Assembly: GCA_963834725.1 (NCBI GenBank)
Contig: CAWICN010000001.1
Location: 124,001 to 188,000, forward strand
Source: PALSA-693 sp963834725
GTDB taxonomy: Bacteria; Actinomycetota; Acidimicrobiia; Acidimicrobiales; Palsa-688
Length of the DNA stretch: 64,000 nt
Direction: 5' to 3'
The translations under genes and the position numbers were made by a program. Within the stretch, counting starts at the first letter, position 1, and every line of letters starts with the position of its first letter. Shown piece by piece: positions 34,270 to 42,549 of the stretch. The notes under the pieces were generated by a model. It did no database searches and had not been told where the DNA came from. It saw only the letters and a program-made list of their open reading frames with translations.

Positions 34270-34298
34270 CGTACATATCACTGCTGACGAGATGTACG
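34270..34298. promoter_or_regulatory. Operator/promoter of Phd-PIN toxin-antitoxin pair
   Basis: CGTACAT (34270-34276) and ATGTACG (34292-34298) are an exact 7-bp inverted repeat with a 15-bp spacer. The right arm overlaps TACGAT (34295-34300), a possible -10 seven bases before the ATG at 34308. This repeats the palindrome-over-minus-10 layout of the two VapBC pairs and fits self-repression by the antitoxin. Confidence 0.55.
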
Positions 34299-34307
34299 AT
34301 GGGTCCC

Positions 34308-34571
34308 ATGGACGTAGCCGTGAGCGACCTCAGAGCGCACTTGAGTGAATGGTTGGACCGGGCGAGAGAAGGGGAGGAGGTGGTCGTTACCGACCGCGGA
34401 GTCCCTGTTGCTCGCCTGCTGGGTATCACCGCATCCACGACGCTGGAGCGTTTGGCTGCGCAGGGTGTGATCGCCCGTCCCGTGCGCACTCAGAGATCGA
34501 GCGCTGCGGGGCGATCGCGGCCTCGTCCTCGTCACCCAGTCTCAGCTCTGGTTAGCGAGGAGCGACGCTAA
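34308..34571 (+). CDS. Phd/YefM-family antitoxin
   Basis: The 87-residue protein reads MDVAVSDLRAHLSEWLDRAR, EGEEVVVTDRGVPVARLLGI, which is the Phd/YefM N-terminal DNA-binding fold (strand, helix, then VTDRGxPVARL). A variable tail for toxin binding ends in SALVSEERR. The start is ATG 34308 or 34299; the possible -10 favours 34308. The toxin GTG follows five bases after its stop. The Arg/Pro-rich stretch SAAGRSRPRPRHP in the tail is slightly unusual. Confidence 0.88.
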   Translation: MDVAVSDLRAHLSEWLDRAREGEEVVVTDRGVPVARLLGITASTTLERLAAQGVIARPVRTQRSSAAGRSRPRPRHPVSALVSEERR

Positions 34572-34575
34572 AGCT

Positions 34576-35010
34576 GTGCCACTCGTCTATTTTGATTCCA
34601 GCGCGTTCGTGAAGCTGGTTGTCGAAGAGGTCGGCAGCGACCTTGTGGCTGATATGTGGGACGGCTGCGATGCCGCCCTCTCGAGCCGCCTGGCTTATCC
34701 CGAGGTACGCGCAGCACTTGCGGCTGCTGGTCGTAGCCATGACCTCGACGACGAAGACCTGACCGCCGCCGAAGAGATGTGGGAGGAGTACTGGAGCGCT
34801 ACCCGCCCAGTCGAGCTGACTGCGAAAGTAGAACGGCATGCCGGGCACCTCGCTCGTCTGCACGCACTTCGGGGGGCCGATGCGGTGCATCTGGCCAGCG
34901 CCTTGGCCATCGAGGATCCCGAACTTATCTTGGCCGTGTGGGACCAGCGACTGCATGCTGGTGCCCGAGCAGTACGCCTTCGTGTGGCGCCGCTCGACCT
35001 CAAGGCCTAG
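34576..35010 (+). CDS. PIN-domain toxin paired with Phd antitoxin
   Basis: The 144-residue PIN protein has MPLVYFDSSAFVKLVVEE (first Asp), SSRLAYPEVRAAL (Glu), LRGADAVHLASALAI (Asp) and AVWDQRLHAGA (Asp). It belongs to the VapC-like group that pairs with Phd/YefM-type antitoxins. Predicted role: ribonuclease held inactive by its partner. The start is GTG 34576, five bases after the antitoxin stop. It is the third complete toxin-antitoxin pair in 13 kb. Confidence 0.9.
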   Translation: MPLVYFDSSAFVKLVVEEVGSDLVADMWDGCDAALSSRLAYPEVRAALAAAGRSHDLDDEDLTAAEEMWEEYWSATRPVELTAKVERHAGHLARLHALRGADAVHLASALAIEDPELILAVWDQRLHAGARAVRLRVAPLDLKA

Positions 35011-35468
35011 CACTGGGGGCGCCGAATCCAATGATCCCTCTGGGCGTCCTCGTTCGAATCACCAGTATAAATGCCGGTAGAAGAAGCGGGCGGCGTCGGC
35101 CACGAGCGCCTGGCACGCTCCGATGATCAGCGCAAGGGGCAGGTGCCCGGGGAGTTGTTCTGCTCGATGCTGCGATCATGCGCCGCCAGGCTGAGCAAGG
35201 TCATCGAGGGGACGACCGAAGACTTTTCTGGCGCGATCCGAGATAATTGCGGGGTGACGGTCTATGGCCAAACCCCGGAGCTTCTCGAGCCCTCGGCGCA
35301 AGGGGCGGTGCTCGCAGGGCCGGCCCGTCGCATCGCTGCCCCTCCTGGTCGATCATCCGGAGGTGCTGAGCCCGACCTGCTTCCTCTGCTGCACGGCCTG
35401 TACTGGCTGACAGCTGATGCAACGATCATGGGGTTATACCCAGTACCGCCGAGAGCGAGGAGTCTGCC
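35011..35468. other. Intergenic stretch with a possible regulator stub
   Basis: No complete gene. The plus-strand frame near 35365-35425 reads LLPLLHGLYWLTADA, resembling a short piece of large LuxR-type AAA regulators (LHGLYWLTANL), but it is only ~15 residues long. I give it little weight. Confidence 0.3.
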
Positions 35469-36326
35469 ATGCCGGCGTGGATCTGCGTCACCTGCGGCGT
35501 CCAACATGCCAACACTGAAGGGCCGCCGCCGCGCTGTGAGATCTGTGAGGACGAGCGCCAGTACGTGGGAGCAAATGGGCAGCAGTGGACCAGCATGGCC
35601 GAGTTGGGTCGCGACCACACCGTGGTACTGCGGGAGGAAGAACCCAATCTGATCGGTGTCGGTGTGGAACCGTCGTTTGCCATCGGACAGCGGGCTCTGC
35701 TGGTCCGCACGCCCAGCGGCAATGTGCTGTGGGATTGTGTTTCCCTCCTCGACGACGCCGCCCAGGCTCGAATCGCCCAGCTCGGAGGGATCTCAGCGAT
35801 CTGCATGTCGCACCCCCACTTCTACGCCGCCCACGTGGACTTCGCCGACGCCTTCGAGGCCCGTATCCTCATCCCCGAAGCCGACGCCAACTGGATCCGG
35901 CGGCCGTCCCCTCGGATCGAACTGTTCCAAGAGCAGGTCCAACCTGTCGCCGGGCTCACCCTGGCCCGTATCGGCGGCCATTTCGATGGGGCCGCGGTCC
36001 TGCACTGGTCAGACGGATCGGGCGGGCGCGGTGCCCTTCTGACCGGAGACACCGTCCATGTCGTCGCGGATCGGGGTTGGGCCAGCTTCATGTGGAGCTA
36101 CCCCAACCTCATCCCCCTCGACGAGGACACGGTGCGGAACGTGGCCAGCAGGATAGGCCGATTCCGTTTCAACCGGGTGTACGGAGGCTGGTGGGGAAGA
36201 GTCATCGTGGACGACGGAGCCGAAGCCATCCGCCGCTCGGCCGACCGTTACATCGCCCGCCTGCAGGGCGATCGGCCCACTGACACCGACGGCCGACAGC
36301 CAACCGCATACCCCATCGAGAGTTGA
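35469..36326 (+). CDS. Metallo-beta-lactamase-fold hydrolase with N-terminal zinc ribbon
   Basis: The first ~35 residues form a rubredoxin-like zinc ribbon (WICVTCGVQH, then PPRCEICEDERQYV; four Cys). The rest is a reduced MBL fold: ICMSHPHFYAAHVDFA (HxH...D), IGGHFDGAAVLHW, and ALLTGDTVHVV with a metal-site Asp. The spacing resembles proteins annotated as MBL-fold metallo-hydrolases of unknown substrate. No signal peptide is seen. A start at ATG 35469 just precedes the zinc ribbon. It converges on the BVMO gene, whose stop is about 50 bases further on. Confidence 0.82.
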   Translation: MPAWICVTCGVQHANTEGPPPRCEICEDERQYVGANGQQWTSMAELGRDHTVVLREEEPNLIGVGVEPSFAIGQRALLVRTPSGNVLWDCVSLLDDAAQARIAQLGGISAICMSHPHFYAAHVDFADAFEARILIPEADANWIRRPSPRIELFQEQVQPVAGLTLARIGGHFDGAAVLHWSDGSGGRGALLTGDTVHVVADRGWASFMWSYPNLIPLDEDTVRNVASRIGRFRFNRVYGGWWGRVIVDDGAEAIRRSADRYIARLQGDRPTDTDGRQPTAYPIES

Positions 36327-36376
36327 GCCCTACGGTTGGAGCCGGTTGCTTACCGCCCAGACGGACGTCTGCGCGC

Positions 36377-38008
36377 TCAGCGGAAGGTGATGCCGGTGTA
36401 GTCGTGCTCGGCGACGTCGACCAGGCGGGACCGATACTTGGGGGTGCCGCCGTTGTAGACGAGGTAGCGGATGGTGCCCTTCTCGTGTCCCTCGACGTTG
36501 GAGTTGTAGCCGGTGAACCAGCTCTGCGCCTTGCGCATGAGCATGATGTTGTACATCTCCCGGACGTGGGCGGCCCAGTCCTCCTCGGCCTCCTCGGTCG
36601 CCTCCGCTCGCACGTAGCCGTGCTTGGCCATGTACTCCAGCAGGCCGATCACGAAGTCGACGCCCATCTCGATACCACGCGGGAAGTTGGTCGACGCCGA
36701 GCCACCTTGGGGGCCGGTCGGCATCAGCAGGTTGGGAAAGCCGTGGACCTGCATGCCCAGATAGGTCGAGGGGGCCGTGGCCCACTTGTCCTTGAGCCGG
36801 AGCCCGTCGACGCCGCGGATGTCGATACGGTCGTAGGAGCCGGTGATCGCGTCGAACCCGGTGGCGTACACGATGATATCGAACTCGTACTCGCGCTCGG
36901 TGGTCTGGATCCCCGCGGGGGTGATCCGCTCGATCGGCGTCTCCTGGAGGTCGACCAGGTGGACGTTGTCCCGGTTGTAGGCCTCGTAGTAGTTGGTCTC
37001 GAGCGGCACCCGCTGCACTCCGAAGCCGTGGTCCTTGGGGATCAGCTTCTCGGCGACGACCGGGTCGTGCACCCGGGAGCGGATCTTGTCGGCGATGAAC
37101 TCGGATAGCTCGGCATTAGCCGCTTCGTCCATGAACGTGTCCCGGAAATTGGCCAGCCAGATCCCGAAGCCCGGCTCGTTGTACAGCTTCTCCCACATGG
37201 CGAGGCGCTCCTCACGCGGCACCTCGAAGAACGGCCGCCGGTCGGGCTCGTGGATGAAGCCACCAGGCGTCCGCTGGCAGAGGGCGAAGACCTCGTCGTA
37301 ACGGGTCTTGATCTCGGCCATCTCCTCGGGGGAGATCTCGGCGTTGTGCAGAGGCGCCGCCCAGTTAGGCCGCCGCTGGAATACTGTCAGGTCGCCAACT
37401 TTGTCGGCGATCTCGCCGATGACCTGGACGGCGGTGGCGCCCGTGCCGATGACGGCCACCTTTTTACCGGTCATGTCGACCGGCTCCCGCGGCCAATTGA
37501 AGGTGTGCCACGAGCCGCCTTCGAACGAATCCATGCCCTCGTAGCGGGGGAGGGTCGGGGCCGACAGCAGGCCCACCGCGGTGATCACGATCCGGCTGGT
37601 CAGGTCCCGCCCATCGTCGAGGTGGACCGTCCAGCAGGACGTCCCCTCGTCGAACACCATCGACTCGACCGTGCGACCGAACTGCATGTGGCGCCGGAGG
37701 TCGAACTTGTCGGTTACGTACTGCAGATACCGCAGGTTGTCGGGCTGGCCGGAGAAGCGCTCCTTCCAGTCCCACTCCTGAAGCAGGTCGTCGGAGAACG
37801 AGTACCCGTAAGAGATGCTCTCCGAATCGAAGCGGGCCCCTGGATAGCGGTTCCAGTACCAGGTGCCGCCGACGTCGGAGCCGGCCTCGATCACCGTGGC
37901 CCGGACGCCCATCCCGGCGAGCTTGTAGATCGTGTAGATCCCGCAAACCCCGGCCCCGATGACGATGACCTCGTACCGCGGCTCTCCTGCGACCATGTCT
38001 TCAGCCAT
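36377..38008 (-). CDS. Baeyer-Villiger / flavin-containing monooxygenase
   Basis: The 543-residue protein (start ATG 38008; a few more codons are open) has an FAD Rossmann motif VIGAGVCGIYTIYKLAGMG, GGTWYWNRYPGARFD, the BVMO fingerprint FEGGSWHTFNWP (FxGxxxHxxxWP), and the NADPH motif VIGTGATAVQ. These mark a type I Baeyer-Villiger monooxygenase, which inserts oxygen next to a ketone to give an ester or lactone. It lies 39 bases downstream of an alcohol dehydrogenase on the same strand. The pair would turn an alcohol into a ketone and then an ester or lactone. The natural substrate may be a cyclic terpene or steroid ketone (inference). Confidence 0.92.
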   Translation of the reverse strand: MAEDMVAGEPRYEVIVIGAGVCGIYTIYKLAGMGVRATVIEAGSDVGGTWYWNRYPGARFDSESISYGYSFSDDLLQEWDWKERFSGQPDNLRYLQYVTDKFDLRRHMQFGRTVESMVFDEGTSCWTVHLDDGRDLTSRIVITAVGLLSAPTLPRYEGMDSFEGGSWHTFNWPREPVDMTGKKVAVIGTGATAVQVIGEIADKVGDLTVFQRRPNWAAPLHNAEISPEEMAEIKTRYDEVFALCQRTPGGFIHEPDRRPFFEVPREERLAMWEKLYNEPGFGIWLANFRDTFMDEAANAELSEFIADKIRSRVHDPVVAEKLIPKDHGFGVQRVPLETNYYEAYNRDNVHLVDLQETPIERITPAGIQTTEREYEFDIIVYATGFDAITGSYDRIDIRGVDGLRLKDKWATAPSTYLGMQVHGFPNLLMPTGPQGGSASTNFPRGIEMGVDFVIGLLEYMAKHGYVRAEATEEAEEDWAAHVREMYNIMLMRKAQSWFTGYNSNVEGHEKGTIRYLVYNGGTPKYRSRLVDVAEHDYTGITFR

Positions 38009-38047
38009 GTGACACTCTGCACCTCTGCCGACTGGCAACGAACACGG

Positions 38048-39169
38048 TCAATCGTAAACGATGACGCCGCGGATGTTCTTGCCGGCGTGCATGTCCTCGT
38101 AGCCCTGGGCGATCTGGTCGAGGGTGTAGGTGGTGGTGATCAGCTCGTCCAGCTTGATCTTGCCGTCCCGGTACATCTGGGCCTGGCGCAGGATGTCGGA
38201 GCTGGGGTTGGACGCTCCGAAGACTGCGCCCTGGATCCGCTTCTGGTACAGGGTCAGCTCGCTGAGCGCGACCGGGATGCCGACCTCCTCCATGTTGCCG
38301 ATACCGGTGACCACCACCGTGCCGGCCTTGCGGATGGCCGCGAAGGCCTGGCCCACGTGCTCGCCCTTGGTCACCCCCACGGTCACGATGGCCGAATCGG
38401 CCCCCTGACCGTTGGTCACGCTCTTGGCGAACTCGTCGGCCTCGGCGATGTCGGCGAAGGCGTGGGTGGCGCCGAGCTGGAGGGCCTTCTCCCGCTTGAG
38501 CTCCACCGGGTCCACCGCGATGACATTGGAAGCGCCGGCCAGGGCCGCCCCCTGCACCGCGTTGATGCCGATGCCACCGACGCCCATGATGATGACGGTG
38601 TCACCCGGACCGACCTGGGCCGAGTTGACCGCCGAGCCCCACCCGGTACCCACGCCACAGCCGAGCAGGCACACTTTCTCCAGCGGCAGATCTTTTTCGA
38701 TCTTGACCGCCGACGCCAGGCTCACCACCGTGCGCTCCGCGAAGGTCGAGATACCGCACAACTGGCCGACCGGATCGCCGTCGACGGTGTGCATCCGGAA
38801 ACTGGTCGGATCTTCGAGGCGACCCCCGCTGAGCGCACCGGCGCCGAGATCGCACAGGTTCTGCATGCCCGAGGCGCACCACCGGCACCGGCCGCAGCCG
38901 GGCACGAACGAGAAGATGACATGGTCGCCTACCTCGAATCCGACGGTGTTCGGACCCACTCTCTCTACCACCCCGGCGCCCTCGTGGCCTCCGCAGAAGG
39001 GGTAGACCTCAACCGGGAGGTCCCCGGTGGCGATGTGGTCGTCCGAATGGCACAGACCCGAGGCCGCCATCTTCACCAGCAGCTCACCCTGGCGGGGCTC
39101 GTCCAGCTCGATGTCGATGACCTCGTAGGTGCCCGGCGCCTTGGTGATGACAGCACCCCGTGTTCTCAT
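38048..39169 (-). CDS. NDMA-dependent (mycofactocin-linked) zinc alcohol dehydrogenase
   Basis: The 373-residue class III-like zinc dehydrogenase has catalytic zinc ligands in SGLCHSDDH, GGHEGAGVVERVG and LLGCGVGTGWG, structural zinc Cys in PGCGRCRWCASGMQNLC, and NAD motif VGGIGINAVQGA. The end (TTTYTLDQIAQGYEDMHAGK) fits the NDMA-dependent alcohol dehydrogenase family. Its NAD is bound tightly and regenerated by an outside acceptor, believed to be mycofactocin. The start ATG 39169 follows GGGGAGAACGAG. It leads an operon with the BVMO gene and is a second sign, with the SDR at 32993, that the host makes mycofactocin. Confidence 0.92.
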   Translation of the reverse strand: MRTRGAVITKAPGTYEVIDIELDEPRQGELLVKMAASGLCHSDDHIATGDLPVEVYPFCGGHEGAGVVERVGPNTVGFEVGDHVIFSFVPGCGRCRWCASGMQNLCDLGAGALSGGRLEDPTSFRMHTVDGDPVGQLCGISTFAERTVVSLASAVKIEKDLPLEKVCLLGCGVGTGWGSAVNSAQVGPGDTVIIMGVGGIGINAVQGAALAGASNVIAVDPVELKREKALQLGATHAFADIAEADEFAKSVTNGQGADSAIVTVGVTKGEHVGQAFAAIRKAGTVVVTGIGNMEEVGIPVALSELTLYQKRIQGAVFGASNPSSDILRQAQMYRDGKIKLDELITTTYTLDQIAQGYEDMHAGKNIRGVIVYD

Positions 39170-39382
39170 CTCGTTCTCCCCTGGTCGCGGATCCATCCGT
39201 CGCCTTCGATCATAGCGGCGCCCCCCGATAATCTCCCATGCCGCTCCAGTCATGCTGGCGACCTGTTCCCCGATCATGAATTCTCGTCCCCCGACCCTGG
39301 AGACGACCCCGAGTTTGCGTCGCCGCCAGGAGGGGTATCTCACTGTAGGCCAGATACCTGGGAAAACGAGGAGAGGGGATCT

Positions 39383-40291
39383 GTGTCTGCAACATGGGCC
39401 GGCGCTGACGATGAGTTGCGCGCCGGCGCGAACGGGGGCCGAACCACCGGGCGGCGCGTGGTTCTTTGGGCCTTCGGCTCGCCCGCCCCGGATTCACACG
39501 CCGGGAATCAGACGCTGCTGGCACCACCGCCCGCCGGGCGGCCGAAGCTTCCCGCTCGGGCTCGCCGGGTGCTCGACGGCATGCACCCCGCGGTCGCCGT
39601 GTTCGCTTGTCTCATTGGGTTCATCCTCCTGACGGCGGCGGTCCTGATCGGTGCGGGCTTCCTGATGGTCCATTTTGGCGCGCATGGTCGATTGGGGCGC
39701 TGGGACGAGCACGTGAATCAGTGGTTTGTGCCGCACCGGCATTCGCTATGGAACAGGATCAGCGGAGATTTCACCGTCCTCGCCGATACCGTCGGCATCG
39801 CCTCGGTGGCGGCACTCGTGACGCTGGTGCTGCTGCTGCGCCGGTGGGGGACGTACGCCTGGTTGCTGGTTGCTGGCTTGACGGCGGAGCTAGCTGTCTT
39901 TCTGATCACCAACTCTGCGGTCGGTCGGCCCCGTCCCGGGGCCCCGCATCTCGGCTCCACCCCGTCGACTTCCAGCTGGCCGTCCGGCCACGTGGCTGCC
40001 ACCACGGTGCTCTACGGAGGGATGGCGGTCCTCGTGATGGTGGCAACGTCGAAACGCCTCCCCCGGATCGCCGCGTGGGTCTTTGCTGCGGCCCTCACCA
40101 CCTGCGTGGCCCTATCGAGAATCTATCGAGGCGAGCATCATCCGACCGATACGATCGCCGGTCTGTGCTTGGGCTTGGCCGCGCTCTGGACGGCCATAGT
40201 CGTCATCCAGTTGTGGACCGGTCGTGCCCGGGGCCTGAGAGGAGCAAGTTCGCCCCAGGCGTCCGCCGTATCCAGGTCGGGCCCACCGTGA
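39383..40291 (+). CDS. PAP2-family phosphatase, first of two
   Basis: From the GTG at 39383 (after GAGGAGAGGGG) there are 302 residues: a ~70-residue Pro/Ala-rich cytoplasmic N-terminus, then five or six membrane helices. The phosphatase motifs are NSAVGRPRPGAP (KxxxxxxRP-like, with Asn/Ser at the first position), WPSGHVAATT (PSGH) and SRIYRGEHHPTDTIAG (SRxxxxxHxxxD). It probably removes phosphate from a lipid such as undecaprenyl diphosphate or phosphatidate. The open frame extends far upstream but is antisense to the ADH/BVMO genes there. A second PAP2 gene starts 13 bases after its stop. Confidence 0.85.
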   Translation: MSATWAGADDELRAGANGGRTTGRRVVLWAFGSPAPDSHAGNQTLLAPPPAGRPKLPARARRVLDGMHPAVAVFACLIGFILLTAAVLIGAGFLMVHFGAHGRLGRWDEHVNQWFVPHRHSLWNRISGDFTVLADTVGIASVAALVTLVLLLRRWGTYAWLLVAGLTAELAVFLITNSAVGRPRPGAPHLGSTPSTSSWPSGHVAATTVLYGGMAVLVMVATSKRLPRIAAWVFAAALTTCVALSRIYRGEHHPTDTIAGLCLGLAALWTAIVVIQLWTGRARGLRGASSPQASAVSRSGPP

Positions 40292-40304
40292 CCTCGATCG
40301 CCGG

Positions 40305-41357
40305 GTGGCTCATCGAAACAAGAAGTCCCTGGGCGGCAACCTGTGCCTCCCGATGAACCCGGCGGGAGCCGTGGACGTGGCGTTGGACGGCGCGGCGCCC
40401 GTGCCCCGGAGCCCGTCGCCTCATGACAGGATACGGTTCCGGCCACACTCTCCAAACCGTCGCATGCTGATCATCGGTATCACCATCGGACTCATGGCCC
40501 TGACCGGGACGGCGACCTGGCTGGCCGCCCACCGATGGACCGCGTTCCAGCTCGTCCCCCGCGTTGAACCGGAGCACATCCGGGCTGAGGTACACCGCCA
40601 CCCCAGGGCGGCGGCCCTGGCCAGTTCGCGTCTGGATCCCAACTCGGTCACCGGTCTGGTGCTGACCGCCGCCCTCATCCTCCTCGTTGCGGGAGCAGTT
40701 GCGTTCGGGCTGATGCTGTGGATGGTCCGGACCAATATCGGCTTCGCTCGCTTCGACCTTGGCGCGGCGCGCTTCGCGGCTGCGCACGCCGGCCCGGCCT
40801 CGACCCGGTTCCTCCGGGACCTCTCCGTGCTGGGCGGCGCGGTCTTCCTCGGACCCTTTGCCGGCCTGATGTGCCTTGCGGTGACGAGGCGAGAACGGCT
40901 GATCGCCGTGGCCGGCTTCCTGCTCCTTACCGTCGGCGGCCAATTCGCTTTCGTCGACCTGATCAAGTGGATCATCGATCGGACCCGTCCGGATATCGAC
41001 CGGCTCACCGGCTTCAGCGGCCCGTCTTTTCCGTCCGGTCACGCGGCCGCCTCGGCCGCGTGTTTCGCCGCATTCGCGCTCCTCGTCGGAATCGGTCGGA
41101 CGCCGCGCGCCAAGGCCATCCTGGCTGGGTTCGCAGTCGCTCTCCCGGTGGGCATCGCCTCCAGCCGGGTGTTCCTCGGCGTCCACTGGCTCACCGACGT
41201 GCTGGGCGGATTAGCGTTCGGGTGGGCGTGGTTCGCTGTCTGTTCCATCGCCTTCGGTGGACGCCTCCTCCACTTCGGCGCTCCGGCGGAACAAGCCCAA
41301 CACGTCGTCGAGACAGATCAGCGACGTCCCCGGCGCCGACCTGAGGACTCCGGGTAA
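40305..41357 (+). CDS. PAP2-family phosphatase, second of two
   Basis: The product has 350 residues from GTG 40305; the ATG at 40353 or 40464 could also serve. Membrane helices run from residue ~55. The motifs are KWIIDRTRPDI, FPSGHAAASAAC and SRVFLGVHWLTDVLGG, which give a complete lipid-phosphatase site including the Lys and Arg missing or altered in the first copy. A long periplasmic loop (~75-125) precedes the second helix. The gene follows the first PAP2 gene closely and is probably in the same operon. The two differ in motif 1, suggesting different substrates. Confidence 0.88.
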   Translation: MAHRNKKSLGGNLCLPMNPAGAVDVALDGAAPVPRSPSPHDRIRFRPHSPNRRMLIIGITIGLMALTGTATWLAAHRWTAFQLVPRVEPEHIRAEVHRHPRAAALASSRLDPNSVTGLVLTAALILLVAGAVAFGLMLWMVRTNIGFARFDLGAARFAAAHAGPASTRFLRDLSVLGGAVFLGPFAGLMCLAVTRRERLIAVAGFLLLTVGGQFAFVDLIKWIIDRTRPDIDRLTGFSGPSFPSGHAAASAACFAAFALLVGIGRTPRAKAILAGFAVALPVGIASSRVFLGVHWLTDVLGGLAFGWAWFAVCSIAFGGRLLHFGAPAEQAQHVVETDQRRPRRRPEDSG

Positions 41358-41439
41358 CACGGCGGGGAGCTACCCTGTCGCAGCTTGGTGGAGTACCCGG
41401 GGACTCGCCCCGATGACCAAATCAAAACTGCGACTGTGG

Positions 41440-42249
41440 TCAGGGCTTTCTCGCCAGGTCGTAGGCGCAGCTGGCCTTCTCATGGAACGTGCCGTCGGGA
41501 ACCGTGGCGAGCAGCCGCTTCGCTAGATCGGATTCGAATTCCCTGGCCAACCCGCCCAGGACGCCTCGATTGAGGAACGACGTCGAGTACACGAGCCCGG
41601 TCAGCGTCTCGATCGTCCAGGTCCGCTCAACGATGAATTCGAACTTGCCCGCATAGTCCAGGCCGGCTCGGCGTAGCACCTTCTCGTGCGGGTCGACCTC
41701 CATTGCTGCTTCCCAGCCCCGAATCCGATCCGTGGCGCCGGCCCGAGCCATCCACTCAGCCAAAACGGCCTCCATTGTCGTCTGCCACGGCTGGTCACCC
41801 CGCGACGGGCCATTACTCCAAACCAGCGCCACCCCACCCCCAGGCTGCAGCCAGTCACGCGTCCGTTCAGCCACCCGTTGCCGGTCCAGCCGGTGGAACG
41901 CATTGCCGACGGCCACCAGCTCGAACGGGCCGCCAAGGGCGACGGTCTCGGCCGACCCGATCATCCACTGGATGTGGGTAATCCTGCGCGCCTCGGCCTT
42001 GGACCGGGCCAAGTGGATCGACTCGGCCTCCTGGTCGACCGCCACCACCTCGGCGAAATGCCCGGCCAAAGGGAAGGCGATCTGGCCGCCGCCGCAAGCG
42101 AGATCCAGGAGCCGGCCGCGGCCTGAAATCGGCAGCCGGCGACGGAGATCCTCGAGCAGAACAGTCGGGTAACGAGGCCGGTACCGGTCGTAGTACGCCG
42201 CCGTGCCACGGTAGAGGTCGGTTCGGAAGGCCGACGGCGGCTCCACCAC
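41440..42249 (-). CDS. Class I SAM-dependent methyltransferase
   Basis: The 269-residue protein has YYDRYRPRYP, the SAM motif LLDLACGGGQIAFPLAGHF (~47-65), VVAVDQEAESIHLA with the acidic ribose ligand, and LQPGGGVALVWSNGP. It belongs to the UbiE/Methyltransf_11 type. The substrate is unknown. It starts at a GTG and converges on the PAP2 gene, with 82 bases between the stops. The C-terminal ~90 residues (WTIETLTGLVYSTSFLNRGV) probably bind substrate. Confidence 0.85.
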   Translation of the reverse strand: MVEPPSAFRTDLYRGTAAYYDRYRPRYPTVLLEDLRRRLPISGRGRLLDLACGGGQIAFPLAGHFAEVVAVDQEAESIHLARSKAEARRITHIQWMIGSAETVALGGPFELVAVGNAFHRLDRQRVAERTRDWLQPGGGVALVWSNGPSRGDQPWQTTMEAVLAEWMARAGATDRIRGWEAAMEVDPHEKVLRRAGLDYAGKFEFIVERTWTIETLTGLVYSTSFLNRGVLGGLAREFESDLAKRLLATVPDGTFHEKASCAYDLARKP

Positions 42250-42341
42250 CGCATGATGGCACGAAGGTCGTGGCTCCCGATGGCGCGGGCGCTCGTACCC
42301 CCCATGCGACCGCCCTGGTGGTTAGGGCGACGACGGAGGGG

Positions 42342-42530
42342 CGGCTGACCACCTTGGTGGGACCCGGGCGGGGCGGGTAAGACCCGCCTGGTCGGCTGAT
42401 CACCTTGGTGGGCCCGGGCGGGGTGGGCCAGACCCGCGTGGGGAACGAGGCGGGCGGGGGTGGCCGGGCCAGTTCCAGGACGAGGATGGCTGGCCGAGCT
42501 GGCGGTGCTGGCCCTTCTCACGCCGGACAT
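42342..42530 (+). pseudogene. P-loop ATPase regulator remnant with 51-bp tandem duplication
   Basis: Two tandem 51-bp units (42342-42392 and 42393-42442) each encode the nucleotide-binding start of a STAND/LuxR- or cyclase-type ATPase. The first gives RLTTLVGP and, one frame over, GGAGKTRL; the second gives RLITLVGPGGVGQTRV, with Lys changed to Gln. Further on, in another frame, GRGWLAELAVLALL matches the DGVWLAELA stretch that follows the P-loop in these proteins. The in-frame TAA in copy 1 and the frameshifts mean it is dead. The same motif is intact in the regulator at 43938 (VVGPGGVGKTRLC). Confidence 0.6.
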
Positions 42531-42549
42531 GCGGTCCGGGCGGCCCCGG

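Noticed and set aside
35365..35425. Fragment of a LuxR-type AAA regulator (LLHGLYWLTA)
   Set aside because: Only about 15 residues match and nothing around them supports it.
37250..39382. Very long plus-strand frame running into the first PAP2 gene
   Set aside because: The part before 39383 is antisense to the BVMO and ADH genes; the PAP2 protein has a good start with ribosome-binding site at 39383.
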